In this document: positions 34,200 through 43,928 of the stretch, one piece after another
Layout of the letters: each line of letters begins with the position of its first letter
Position numbering within the stretch: position 1 is the first letter of the stretch
Source of the DNA: Sphingopyxis sp.
GTDB lineage: Bacteria > Pseudomonadota > Alphaproteobacteria > Sphingomonadales > Sphingomonadaceae
Direction of reading: 5' to 3'
DNA length: 64,000 bases
Assembly (NCBI RefSeq): GCF_016704835.1
Contig: NZ_JADIZJ010000001.1
Span: 1,287,001-1,351,000, forward strand
Program-made: the position numbers and the translations under genes
The notes under the pieces: model-generated
What the model was told of the DNA's origin: nothing
The model's database searches: none
What the model saw: only the letters and a program-made list of their open reading frames with translations

Positions 34200-36848
34200 A
34201 TGTCGATCAGAACCATTGTCGCGGGAAGCCGTGCGCGCACGCTGTGTGGATCCGCAATCTTAGGAGCCTTGCTGGGCATTCCGCCCGCGGCCTTTGCCCA
34301 AAGCGCCAGCACTGGCAGTCAGATCGAAGGCAATGGGACTGAGTCCGACAGCGAAATCGTCGTCACTGGCACGAGCATTCGCGGCATTCCGCCGACCGGA
34401 TCGGGCCTCATCAGCGTATCGCGCGACGACGCCAAGCTGATTGGCGCGGCCAGCACGCCCGAATTGCTGGCAACAGTTCCGCAGCTCAACAGTTTCAACA
34501 CCGCGCCGCGCACGAGCAATGGCGGACTCGGCTCCTTCGCCCCAGGCCTGCGCGGCTTGCCGCCCAGCGCGACCTTACCGTTGATGAACGGCCACCGGCT
34601 GATCTCGGGCAGCACCCAGCAGACCAACCCTGACTATCCGTTCCTTCCCGAACTCGCGATCGAGCGTGTCGAGATCGTCGCTGACGGCGCTTCGGCGATC
34701 TACGGTTCGGACGCGGTCGCGGGCGTGGTCAACTTCATTACCCGCAAACGCGTCTCGGGGTTTGAGGCCAATGTCCGATACGGCTTCGCGGACGACTATC
34801 ACGCCTTCAACGCGGGCGGAATCTTCGGTCACGAGTGGAGCAGCGGCTCTTTTGTCGCGGCCTACCAATATGCCGAGAACAGCAACATCACGGGCGCCGA
34901 CCGCCGCTACCGCTCGCTCGATTTCCGGGCCGCCGGGGGTGTCGATACGCGCTCGGCCGTGTGTCCGAATGCGAACGTCAACCTCTTCACCGGGACGATT
35001 TATGCCGCGCCCAGCCTCGCGCCGGGCCTGAACACCTGCGACCCGCGCGGCCCGGTCGATCTGGTGCCCGAGAACCGGACGCACAGCGTCTTCGTCTCGG
35101 CGCGCCAAGAGCTGTCGTCGAACATCACCTTGTGGGGCGACCTCCTTTATTCGGATCGCGAGGATGTCGTTCAGGCGGCCCTGCCGGGGCAGACCTTCGT
35201 GCTCTTGACCGCGGCCAATCCATTCTTCCGGGCGCCCCCGGGAACCGGCGCCCTGTTCGAGTTCGTCGATTTTCGTCCCGATAATCTCGTCGGCGCCGAT
35301 CATTTCGATCAGACCTTCCGGGTCCGGACCGGAAACGCCACCGCCGGGATCGACGTCAAATTGCCCGGCAGTTTCAAGGCCAGCCTGTATGGCACCTATA
35401 ATTGGTCGCGCAACGACACGTTCCAGCCGGGGATCAATACCACGGCTTTGGCCGCGGCGGCCGCAGGGACCACGGTGGCGACCGCCCTCGATCCCTTCGG
35501 CACTCGTACCAACCCCGCGGTGGTCGCCGCCATTCTTAACAATCCTACCGATTTCACCAACCGGCAGCGCACCCGGATCGGTGCCGTCAAGATCGACGGG
35601 CCGCTGGCAGATCTGCCGGGCGGGGAACTCAAGATCGCCGCCGGCGCCGAATATCGCCGCGAAACCTATCGGCAGCGCGGATCGAGCGGCGGCGTCGGAT
35701 TTCCCGAGGATCTCGATCGTGACGTGAAATCGGTATATGGCGAATTGTTCGTGCCGATTTTCGGCGAGGGAAATGCCGCGCCGATGGTCCGCAGCCTCGC
35801 GCTGTCGCTGTCGGGCCGATATGACCATTACAGCGATTTCGGTTCGACCACCAATCCGAAGGTCGGCATCACCTGGGAGCCTGTGGAGGGGCTGAACCTG
35901 CTGGGCAGCTACGGCCGTTCCTTCCGGGCGCCGGGGCTGCGCGATCTCGGCTCAACCGTCGGATCCTACTATGCAGCCGCCGCGCTGGTCGATGCCTTCG
36001 GCGCGCGCGATCCTCTGCGCGGCGCGACCCAAGTCAACACGATCCTGCTCTTCGGCGGCAATCAGAATCTGAAACCCGAAAAGGCGCGCACCTTTTCACT
36101 CGGCGCCGATTTCCGGCCCAGCTTTGCCCCCGGATTCAGCGCCGGCGCGACCTTCTACGACATCAAATATGATGATGTCATCGGCACGCCGTCGGGGCTC
36201 GGTGCGCTCATTTTCACCGACCCCACCTTCGCGCCGCTTGTTACGCGCAACCCGAGCGCGGCGCAGGTCAGTGCGGCGATCGCGAACACCGTTCCGTTTT
36301 TCTACACCTTCGCCGCGGTGCCGACGATCGGGAACATCCTGGACCTGCGGCAGGGCAACTTCGGAATTAGAAAGACCAACGGCATCGATTTCGACGTGCG
36401 CTATCGGCACACGGCGGGTTTCGGCACCGTCTGCGGCGGCATCGCGGGCAATTATATCCTGAAATACCGGACGCAATTGTCACCGACCTCGGCAGTCAGC
36501 AACTCGCTCGACGCCGGAATTCCGCGGACGACCCTGCGCACGACCGTCGGTGTCACGGCGGGTCCAGTGACCTTCGTCAACTTCGTCAACCATCGCAGCG
36601 GGGTCACCGCGCCCTTCGCAACGCCGACCGGCTCGAGCCTCTACAAGGCCAAGGGGTACACAACGGTCGACCTGCGCCTGTCGTTGAGATTGCCGGATCT
36701 CGGCTTTGCCAGGGGGACGGAAGTCGGAATGCAGATCAACGATCTGTTCGACGCGACGCCGCCCTTCTTCCCGGGCACCGACGGCATTGGCGGATCCTAC
36801 AACGCCATTGGCCGCTATGCGGCGATGAGCCTGCGCACGTCGTTCTGA
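34200..36848 (+). CDS. TonB-dependent receptor
   Basis: An 882-residue outer-membrane receptor. Signal peptide about residues 1-34 (ending AAFAQ), then a TonB box SEIVVTGTSIRG, a plug with ERVEIVADGASAIYGSDAVAGVVNFIT, and a barrel ending in SLRTSF. The GASAIYGSDAVAGVVN form belongs to the group of TonB receptors that is typical of sphingomonads and Caulobacter and often linked to carbohydrates or aromatic compounds. AAGAGGA precedes the ATG at 34200. Lies opposite the AraC gene and upstream of the ligase, transporter and esterase genes. Confidence 0.95.
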   Translation: MSIRTIVAGSRARTLCGSAILGALLGIPPAAFAQSASTGSQIEGNGTESDSEIVVTGTSIRGIPPTGSGLISVSRDDAKLIGAASTPELLATVPQLNSFNTAPRTSNGGLGSFAPGLRGLPPSATLPLMNGHRLISGSTQQTNPDYPFLPELAIERVEIVADGASAIYGSDAVAGVVNFITRKRVSGFEANVRYGFADDYHAFNAGGIFGHEWSSGSFVAAYQYAENSNITGADRRYRSLDFRAAGGVDTRSAVCPNANVNLFTGTIYAAPSLAPGLNTCDPRGPVDLVPENRTHSVFVSARQELSSNITLWGDLLYSDREDVVQAALPGQTFVLLTAANPFFRAPPGTGALFEFVDFRPDNLVGADHFDQTFRVRTGNATAGIDVKLPGSFKASLYGTYNWSRNDTFQPGINTTALAAAAAGTTVATALDPFGTRTNPAVVAAILNNPTDFTNRQRTRIGAVKIDGPLADLPGGELKIAAGAEYRRETYRQRGSSGGVGFPEDLDRDVKSVYGELFVPIFGEGNAAPMVRSLALSLSGRYDHYSDFGSTTNPKVGITWEPVEGLNLLGSYGRSFRAPGLRDLGSTVGSYYAAAALVDAFGARDPLRGATQVNTILLFGGNQNLKPEKARTFSLGADFRPSFAPGFSAGATFYDIKYDDVIGTPSGLGALIFTDPTFAPLVTRNPSAAQVSAAIANTVPFFYTFAAVPTIGNILDLRQGNFGIRKTNGIDFDVRYRHTAGFGTVCGGIAGNYILKYRTQLSPTSAVSNSLDAGIPRTTLRTTVGVTAGPVTFVNFVNHRSGVTAPFATPTGSSLYKAKGYTTVDLRLSLRLPDLGFARGTEVGMQINDLFDATPPFFPGTDGIGGSYNAIGRYAAMSLRTSF

Positions 36849-36965
36849 TCCGGGGCGGCGGCCTCGGTGGAGGTCGCCGCTTGCCGCTCTCCGCGCCCTG
36901 GTCAAACCGCATAATCGATGCGGCGACCTCCGCCGCCCACCTGATTGAGATAGGTTTGTCGTTCG

Positions 36966-39008
36966 ATGAGTGATGCCGGCACCAGCGCGATCGTCTCCGG
37001 CCCCATCCCGCAGATTCGCCTGTTTACCGATTGGCTGGATGCCAACCGAAACCTGCAATTCGGCGACTATGAGGAGTTATGGGCGTGGTCGGTCGCGGAA
37101 CTCGAAGCCTTCTGGCAGAGTGTCTGGGACTATTTCGAACTCCAATCGCCGACGCCGTTTGATTCGGTGCTCGGCCAAAAGACCATGCCGGGCGCGCGCT
37201 GGTTCGCGGGCGCAGAGGTTAATTATGCGCAGCAGGTCTTTCGCCACGTCGATCTTGCGGAGGCGGCTGGCCAGCCCGCGATCGTCGCGGAAAATGAACG
37301 CGGCGAAACGGCCGAGCTCAGCTGGCCCGAATTGCGTCGGCAATCGGCGTCGCTGGCGCTCGAACTGCGCCGACACGGGATCGGACGGGGCGACCGGGTC
37401 GCAGCCTATCTTCCCAACATTCCCGCCGCCGTCGTCGGCTTGCTGGCGTGTGCGAGCCTCGGCGCGATCTGGACGCTGTGTTCGCCCGATATGGGCACCA
37501 ATGCCGTGCTCGACCGGCTGCGCCAGACCGAGCCCAAGGCGCTGATTGCGGTCGACGGCGTATTTTATGCCGGAAAGGCCATGGACCGCAGCGTGGCGGT
37601 GGCCGAAATTCGGCGTCAGTTGCCGAGTATCGAGGCGTTCTTCATCCTTGTCAGTGGCTTCGGCGATACCGACGTGCCCGGTGCCGTCGCTTTTGGCGAG
37701 GCAATCGGACGCGACGACGCCGCGGTCGATGCGTTCGAACCTGAATGGCTGGCGTTCGACCATCCGCTCTGGATTCTCTATTCGAGCGGCACCACCGGCC
37801 TTCCCAAGCCGATCGTGCACGGCCATGGCGGGATCATCCTCGCCACGTGTGCCGGCCAGCACCATTTTGATCTGGGGGCCAGCTACAGCCCGAACAATTT
37901 CGGCGACCGCTTCCACTGGTACAGCGCCACCGGCTGGGTGATGTGGAATGTTCAGGTCGGGGGGCTGCTGAGCGGTACCACAATCTGCCTGTTCGACGGG
38001 TCGCCGAGTGGACCGAAAACCGATCCCGACTGGTCCCGGCTATGGGCGTTCGCGGCACGTAACCGCGTGACCTGGTTCGGGGCGGGAGCGGCTTTTTTCA
38101 CCAGCTGCGAGAAGGCTGGCGTGGACCTCGCCCAAATCGGCAATCTCGAGAAAATTCGCGCGCTCGGCAGCACCGGCTCGCCGCTTCCTCCAGACGTGCA
38201 ACGCTGGGGCACCGCGCAATTTGCCGCTCTGGGCCGGCCGGATATCTGGTGGTGCAATGTCAGCGGCGGCACCGAAATCGCCGCCGCCTTCATGGCAGGC
38301 AATCCTGAGCTGGCCGACACGCCGGGACGGTTGCAATGTCGCCACCTTGGGGCGGCGATCGAGGCCTGGGACGAGCAGGGTCGACCTGTGATCGGCGAAG
38401 TCGGCGAACTGGTTTGCACCCGTCCGTTTCCGAGCATGCCCCTATATTTCTGGGGCGATGACGACGGCAGTCGCTATCAGGAGTCCTATTTCGCCGATTG
38501 GCCCGGCATCTGGCGGCACGGCGATTGGCTGACGATCGGCGTCGACGGCAGCTGTACGATTTCGGGTCGCAGCGACGCGACGATCAACCGGCACGGGTTG
38601 CGCATGGGGACGGCCGAAATCTATTCGGCGGTCGAGCGCCTGCCGGGGGTCGCGGATAGCATGATGATCGATGTCGAAGGCGAAACCGGCGACAGCGTAT
38701 TGCTGCTGTTCGTGGTCGCCGCCGAGGGGCACCGCGTCGACGCGTCGATGGAAGCGGCAGTCGCATCGGCCATACGGGGCAGCTTGTCGCCTCGGTTCGT
38801 GCCCGATCGCCTCATCGCGGCACCGGGCATTCCGTACACGCTGTCGGGCAAGAAGCAGGAATTGCCGATCAAGCGGCTGTATGCCGGCTGGCCTGCGGCC
38901 AAGGTTATCAATGCCGATGCGATTGCTACGCCCGAAGTGCTTCCTTGGTATATCGAGCAGGCCCGACTCTGGCGATGCGAGGCTGCCGCAGAGACGACGC
39001 GAGCGTGA
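36966..39008 (+). CDS. Acetoacetyl-CoA synthetase-like acyl-CoA ligase
   Basis: A 680-residue AMP-forming ligase with the length and N-terminal region of acetoacetate-CoA ligase. P-loop YSSGTTGLPKPIVHGHGG, the downstream GAGAAFFTSCEKAG, aromatic acyl-pocket residues in WYSATGWVMWN, and a C-terminal catalytic lysine in LSGKKQELPIK. It activates a keto or short-chain carboxylic acid to its CoA ester. Because it is in a catabolic gene block, the substrate may be a degradation product rather than acetoacetate. It is 117 bases downstream of the receptor; the MFS gene follows after 55 bases. Confidence 0.88.
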   Translation: MSDAGTSAIVSGPIPQIRLFTDWLDANRNLQFGDYEELWAWSVAELEAFWQSVWDYFELQSPTPFDSVLGQKTMPGARWFAGAEVNYAQQVFRHVDLAEAAGQPAIVAENERGETAELSWPELRRQSASLALELRRHGIGRGDRVAAYLPNIPAAVVGLLACASLGAIWTLCSPDMGTNAVLDRLRQTEPKALIAVDGVFYAGKAMDRSVAVAEIRRQLPSIEAFFILVSGFGDTDVPGAVAFGEAIGRDDAAVDAFEPEWLAFDHPLWILYSSGTTGLPKPIVHGHGGIILATCAGQHHFDLGASYSPNNFGDRFHWYSATGWVMWNVQVGGLLSGTTICLFDGSPSGPKTDPDWSRLWAFAARNRVTWFGAGAAFFTSCEKAGVDLAQIGNLEKIRALGSTGSPLPPDVQRWGTAQFAALGRPDIWWCNVSGGTEIAAAFMAGNPELADTPGRLQCRHLGAAIEAWDEQGRPVIGEVGELVCTRPFPSMPLYFWGDDDGSRYQESYFADWPGIWRHGDWLTIGVDGSCTISGRSDATINRHGLRMGTAEIYSAVERLPGVADSMMIDVEGETGDSVLLLFVVAAEGHRVDASMEAAVASAIRGSLSPRFVPDRLIAAPGIPYTLSGKKQELPIKRLYAGWPAAKVINADAIATPEVLPWYIEQARLWRCEAAAETTRA

Positions 39009-39063
39009 CGCGGCGATCACTGGATCGAGAAGAACGAGTGTTTGGCTGGGAAGGGCAGGGCAT

Positions 39064-40386
39064 ATGGCGATGAATAGATCTTTGAATCGACGGGCTGTTG
39101 CGGATCGGCGAGCACCGAGCAGTCGTGGCCTCGTGCTCGGCATGTTGTGTTTCGTCTACGTGCTGAACTTCCTCGATCGGCAACTCGTCTCGATCCTTGC
39201 CAAGCCAATCCAGGACAGCCTGCAGATCACCGACAGCGAGCTTGGCCGGATTACCGGATTCTATTTCGCTTTATTCTATTGCTTCATCGCCATCCCCGTC
39301 GGCTGGTTGGCCGACCGCACAAACCGCGTGAAAGTCCTCTCGATCGCATGCGGCGTATGGAGCGCGGCGACGGCAGCATGTGGCATGGCGGGAAATTACG
39401 GTCAGCTGGTTATCGCGCGCATGGCCGTAGGAGTGGGCGAAGCGGGCGGCGTGCCCCCATCCTACGCGATCATCTCCGACAGCTTTCCGCGCGAGCAACG
39501 CGGCACCGCCATGGGCATCTTCAATCTTGGCCCACCAATTGGCTCGGCACTGGGAGTCGCGTTTGGGGCGTCGCTGGCGGCAGCCTTTGACTGGCGCGTT
39601 CCATTCTATGTCGTCGGCGTCATCGGCATCGTCACTGCGGTGATCGTGTATCTGTTCATTCCCGAACCCGAGCGTGGGCAGTTCGACCCGGCGCCGCTTC
39701 CTTCGGACTCCGCCAAGCCTGTCGGTAGTTTCGGACAGGCCATCCGAAGTTTTTTCAGTAACAAGATCCTGGTCGTCGCCGCGCTCGCCAGCGGGGCCGC
39801 CAATTTCATCACCTATGGCCTCAGCAATTTCGCGACGCTTTTCCTGATGCGCGAGAAGGGCATGGCGCTGGAGCAGGTCGCGATCTGGTATGCGCTGGCC
39901 GTCGGCCTCGGCATGGGCGCGGGTATATTCGTTTCCGGACGGCTCATCGATCGCTTTGGCGCCACGAACAAGACCGCCTACGCCAGCATTCCGGCGGTCT
40001 CGCTGGTGCTCGCCTTGCCCTTCTTTCTCGGCTTCGCTTCGGCGGACCGATGGGAGTTGGCGCTCGCCTTGCTGTGCGTGCCGCTGTTCCTCAACTCCTT
40101 TTTCCTCCCGGCAACGGTCACTTTCGTCCAGGGTGAGGTCGCACCGGGAGCGCGGGTCATTTCGGGCGCTTTGCTGCTCCTCGTGATGAACCTGATAGGC
40201 CTTGGCCTGGGGCCGACATTCGTCGGCATGGCGAGCGACTTCTTTCGTCCTGAATATGGCGAGCATGCCTTGCGGATGGCTTACTATGCGCTCGCTCCGA
40301 TGTATCTCGTCGCGGCGCTTCTCTTCCTGTGGCTTGCCCTGCTGATCAAGCGATCGCCGGGCGGTGTAGCCGATACGCACGGCTGA
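39064..40386 (+). CDS. MFS transporter (spinster-like)
   Basis: A 440-residue carrier with twelve predicted helices. The first MFS motif appears as GWLADRTNRVKVLS between helices 2 and 3, after VLNFLDRQLVSILAKPIQ, a start typical of the sphingomonad 'spinster family' carriers. These are often found beside TonB receptors and catabolic enzymes, where they move the substrate across the inner membrane. ATG at 39064 is preceded by AAGGGCAGGGC. Located between the CoA ligase and the tannase-family esterase. Confidence 0.92.
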   Translation: MAMNRSLNRRAVADRRAPSSRGLVLGMLCFVYVLNFLDRQLVSILAKPIQDSLQITDSELGRITGFYFALFYCFIAIPVGWLADRTNRVKVLSIACGVWSAATAACGMAGNYGQLVIARMAVGVGEAGGVPPSYAIISDSFPREQRGTAMGIFNLGPPIGSALGVAFGASLAAAFDWRVPFYVVGVIGIVTAVIVYLFIPEPERGQFDPAPLPSDSAKPVGSFGQAIRSFFSNKILVVAALASGAANFITYGLSNFATLFLMREKGMALEQVAIWYALAVGLGMGAGIFVSGRLIDRFGATNKTAYASIPAVSLVLALPFFLGFASADRWELALALLCVPLFLNSFFLPATVTFVQGEVAPGARVISGALLLLVMNLIGLGLGPTFVGMASDFFRPEYGEHALRMAYYALAPMYLVAALLFLWLALLIKRSPGGVADTHG

Positions 40387-40429
40387 AGCTGGTCAGCAGG
40401 GATGGATGACAAGTTTTGCGGAGACGATC

Positions 40430-42070
40430 ATGAAGCAGCGAGATGCCTTTGCCGCGATAGCGGCCGTGATGATGGGAGTGATGGCGCCAACCGAAGCTGC
40501 GGCTTATGTCCATGCGGCTGCGCCGGATGGGCCCACTGCGCGGTGCAGCGCGCTCGGTGCGTTGCACCTTTCCGACACCCGCGTCGTCAGCGCCACGCTC
40601 GTTCCGGCCAAGGCTGCCGAGACGAACGTCGGGCGCGCGACGCCGGGCTATCGCAGCTTCTGCCGTGTCGTCGCACGCGTCCAGTCGGCGTCCGATTCCG
40701 ATATCGGCGTCGAAATATGGTTGCCTGCAGATGGCTGGGTCGGCGTCTTTCACGGCAATGGTAGCGGCGGGTTCGGGGGCGCCTTCACCACCGGCTATTC
40801 GGGAATGGTCGACGGACTGCGGCGCGGGTTTGCGACCGCGACTACGGATACCGGGACAGCCCCGGCGTCGCCGCTCGAGGGCGATGCGCTGATCGGTCAG
40901 CCGCGCAAATGGCGCGACTGGGGGCGGCTGTCGACGCATGTCATGACAACGACCGGAAAGGCGATCACTAAGGCCTTCTATGGCCGCGATGCCAAACGCT
41001 CCTACTATACCGGCTGTTCGACCGGCGGTCAGCAAGGCCTGATAGAATCGCTTTATTACCCCGCCGATTATGACGGTATCCTCGTGGGGGCGCCGGTCAT
41101 AAACCGGACCTGGGGCCATGCCGCGGTGCTTTGGGACTATGCCGCGGCGCATCGCACCCCCGGCAGCCGTCTCTCCGACGCCAAGCTGAAATTGCTCAAC
41201 AGGGCGGCGATCGCAACCTGCTGGCGACAGGGTCACGGACTGGCGGGCGACCGGTTCATTTCGGATCCCATGAGCTGCAAATTCGATCCGGGGGTCGTGC
41301 AATGCACCGGCGCGGGGTCGGACAGCTGTCTGACCGAAGGCGAGGTCGCGACGGCGCGCGCGTTTTATTCAGGGCCAACGAACCGCGATGGCAAGGCGAG
41401 CTATTTCGGCTGGCTGCCCGGCAGCGAAATGCCCGACACGTTTGGCTGGTCCTTCCTGCAAACCCCGATCGACGATCAGCCACCCTTTGGGGGACTCTTC
41501 AAATGGGTGTTCGGCGCCGGTTGGGACTGGAAGGCCTTCGATTTCAATCGCGACATGCCGGCGGTCCAGGCCCGCCTCGATCCGATCGTGAACGACGCCA
41601 CGCGCGGCAGTCTCGGTGCATTTGCCGCGCGCGGCGGCAAGCTGATCATCTATCATGGGCTGGCCGACACGCTGGTGGCGCCGGCTCAGTCGGTGGCCTT
41701 TTATGAGCGGCACGCAGCGCAGCTTGGCGGTATCGACAAGCTTGCGGACAATGCGCGCCTGTTCCTGGCGCCCGGCATGATGCACTGTGGCGGCGGCACC
41801 GGCCCCGATGCCTTCAACGGCACGCTCGGTATCCCTCCGCAGCCGCCGGCCTATGACGCGCAACACGATCTGTTCTCGGCGCTGATCGACTGGACTGACA
41901 AGGGCGATGCGCCCGATCAAGTCATCGCAACGAAATTCGCGAGCGAGGATGCGGGCAAGATCGACATGCAGCGTCCGCTGTGCGCCTATCCTCAAAAGGC
42001 TGTATATCGGGGTTGGGGCTCGACCCTGTCCGCTAGCAGCTTTCGTTGCGTCGTACCTGACGGCAACTGA
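40430..42070 (+). CDS. Tannase/feruloyl esterase family protein
   Basis: A 546-residue secreted alpha/beta hydrolase with a signal peptide (about residues 1-26). The tannase-family nucleophile motif GCSTGGQQG contains the active-site Ser; the Asp lies in HGLADTLVAP and the His in GMMHCGGGTGPD. Several cysteines (SRLS.., MSCKF, VQCTG, DSCLT) fit the disulfides of the family, including the CS-D-HC pairing around the active site. It should hydrolyse an ester of an aromatic or similar acid outside the inner membrane. GGAG is six bases before this ATG; an in-frame ATG at 40406 is less likely. Confidence 0.9.
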   Translation: MKQRDAFAAIAAVMMGVMAPTEAAAYVHAAAPDGPTARCSALGALHLSDTRVVSATLVPAKAAETNVGRATPGYRSFCRVVARVQSASDSDIGVEIWLPADGWVGVFHGNGSGGFGGAFTTGYSGMVDGLRRGFATATTDTGTAPASPLEGDALIGQPRKWRDWGRLSTHVMTTTGKAITKAFYGRDAKRSYYTGCSTGGQQGLIESLYYPADYDGILVGAPVINRTWGHAAVLWDYAAAHRTPGSRLSDAKLKLLNRAAIATCWRQGHGLAGDRFISDPMSCKFDPGVVQCTGAGSDSCLTEGEVATARAFYSGPTNRDGKASYFGWLPGSEMPDTFGWSFLQTPIDDQPPFGGLFKWVFGAGWDWKAFDFNRDMPAVQARLDPIVNDATRGSLGAFAARGGKLIIYHGLADTLVAPAQSVAFYERHAAQLGGIDKLADNARLFLAPGMMHCGGGTGPDAFNGTLGIPPQPPAYDAQHDLFSALIDWTDKGDAPDQVIATKFASEDAGKIDMQRPLCAYPQKAVYRGWGSTLSASSFRCVVPDGN

Positions 42071-42131
42071 GCCGGAGCCTCGCACGCCGTAGAAGGATGC
42101 AGCCGCGGCGCGTCAGCGATGGGCGGTGCAT

Positions 42132-42440
42132 ATGCTGGATCGCAGGCAGTTCGCCGGCCTTGCGGCCGCGAGCGCAGGAGCCGTGCTCGCCGAGCCGTGT
42201 GCGTCCGTAGGTGCGATCGGGTTCCCAGCACCCGCGTCGCGGCACGTGCCGGGCGAACGGCGCGTCGCAGTCTATCTGCCGCCAGGCTATGTTCGATGCA
42301 CGGCTCGTGCACGAATATCGGCTGGTCGTCGCGGCACACCACTGTCTTCGATCGGCATATCCGCGGGCATATCCTCACAGGCCGGACAGGTGATAAGCTG
42401 CCGCAATGGTAGCTTCAGACCAGCATTGTGCGACATTTGA
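42132..42440 (+). pseudogene. Truncated Tat-exported esterase remnant
   Basis: Reads as a twin-arginine signal (MLDRRQFAGLAAASAGAVLA) followed after about 25 residues by GERRVAVYLPPGY, the start of an esterase D/putative-esterase domain. The sequence then loses similarity to any hydrolase, and no catalytic motif follows before the next gene at 42544. It looks like the 5' end of a gene whose remainder was deleted. Placement between two other ester- or hydroxyacid-related genes fits a former esterase. Confidence 0.6.
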
Positions 42441-42543
42441 GATAGAGGCCCTGGCGGCTGGCGACGGGACCGTCGCTTGCCGAGCTCGCCCTGAAAACTG
42501 CGCACGGCAAATTGCCGCCGCGAATGCAATCGGAGGCAATTGA

Positions 42544-43809
42544 ATGGCCTCGCTCGCAGATGCATTCAACATTGCAGATATGGCTGCGCTCGCCCGGCGC
42601 GCCTTGCCGCTGCCGATCCGTGATTATCTGGAGGGCGGCGCCGAGGACGAGTGGACCCTGGCGCGCAACCGCTCGGTGTTCGACGAATGGGCGCTCGCGC
42701 AGCATACGCTTGTTGATGTGAGTCACGTCGATGCTGGCACCGAGCTTCTCGGATATCGGAGCGCGATGCCGCTGATGCTGTCGCCGACCGGCATGTCGCA
42801 GCTGTTCCATGCCTCGGGCGAAGCGGCGGTCGCGCGCGCGGCGGCCGCAGCGGGCGTGCCCTATGGCCTCTCGACGATGGCGACGACTTCGATCGAGGCG
42901 ATCGCGGCAACGGCTGTGAGCCGTTATTTCCAGCTGTATCTCTTTCGCGACCGCGGATTGACGAAAGCCCTGCTCGAGCGCGCCGCGGCGAACGGCTATG
43001 GGGCGCTCTGCCTGACCGTCGACACCGCAATTGCGGGCAATCGCGAGCGTGATCGGCGCAGCGGCATGATCATGCCGCCGCGCTTCACTCTCGGCAGTCT
43101 GATGAGCTTCGCGATGCATCCGCGATGGTCGCTCGGCGCGCTGAAGAACCGCTCCTTTCAACTCGCCAATGTCGTCGAACATGTTGGCGATATCGGCAGC
43201 GCGGGTACGAGTGTCATCGACTATGTGAACGGGCAGTTCGATCGGTCGGCGACGTGGAACGACCTCACGTGGTTGCGCGCGCAATGGTCCGGGAGGCTGG
43301 TGATCAAGGGCGCGATGATGCCCGAGGATTGTGCGAGCGCCGTCGCATGCGGCGTCGATGCGATCATGGTGTCCAATCATGGTGGTCGCCAGCTCGATAC
43401 TGCGGCAACGCCGATCGACTATCTCCCCGCGATCCGCGACCGGATCCAGAATGATGCGCAACTGATTGCCGACGGAGGCATACGCCGTGGCACCGACGTG
43501 CTGAAGGCAATCGCGCTCGGCGCCGACGGCTGCTCCATCGGCCGGCCCTATCTCTATGGGCTCGCGGCGGCCGGCGAGGCGGGCGTGGCGCGAGTGCTGG
43601 CGATTCTCCGCGGCGAGATCGAGCGCGACATGGGTCTGATGGGCCGGACGCGCATCGCCGACATTACCGCAGACGATGTCGAGCATATTTCGCAGTTTCG
43701 CTGGAAACCGGGCAGCGTCCGGGATTCGGCGACACCGATGCGAATTGCGCCATTGCGCGCCGGACAAGCATCGATATCAAGCGATGCGTACGCTTTGGGC
43801 TTCCGCTAA
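42544..43809 (+). CDS. FMN-dependent alpha-hydroxy acid oxidase/dehydrogenase
   Basis: A 421-residue enzyme of the lactate/mandelate/glycolate oxidase family. FMN-binding and catalytic blocks: YLEGGAEDEWTLARN near the start, MPLMLSPTGMSQLFH, LYLFRDRG, LTVDTAIAGNRERDRR, VIKGAMMPEDC with the flavin lysine, and the active-site signature VSNHGGRQLD with His and Arg. It oxidises an L-2-hydroxy acid to the 2-oxo acid. The C-terminal 25 residues are longer than usual. It lies downstream of the esterase remnant and before the type-B carboxylesterase. Confidence 0.92.
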   Translation: MASLADAFNIADMAALARRALPLPIRDYLEGGAEDEWTLARNRSVFDEWALAQHTLVDVSHVDAGTELLGYRSAMPLMLSPTGMSQLFHASGEAAVARAAAAAGVPYGLSTMATTSIEAIAATAVSRYFQLYLFRDRGLTKALLERAAANGYGALCLTVDTAIAGNRERDRRSGMIMPPRFTLGSLMSFAMHPRWSLGALKNRSFQLANVVEHVGDIGSAGTSVIDYVNGQFDRSATWNDLTWLRAQWSGRLVIKGAMMPEDCASAVACGVDAIMVSNHGGRQLDTAATPIDYLPAIRDRIQNDAQLIADGGIRRGTDVLKAIALGADGCSIGRPYLYGLAAAGEAGVARVLAILRGEIERDMGLMGRTRIADITADDVEHISQFRWKPGSVRDSATPMRIAPLRAGQASISSDAYALGFR

Positions 43810-43928
43810 TGCAATGCGGACAGTGAGCAATGGGCCGATGGGAGTCGGCGTGTCCGGCACATTTCTTCATCCGCTAGGCATATCGGCGGTTCTAGCCGCA
43901 GAACCGAACCAGATGATACGCTGGTGTC

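Noticed and set aside
36860..36900. GC-rich hairpin after the TonB receptor as a terminator
   Set aside because: Imperfect stem and no T run; likely chance in GC-rich DNA.
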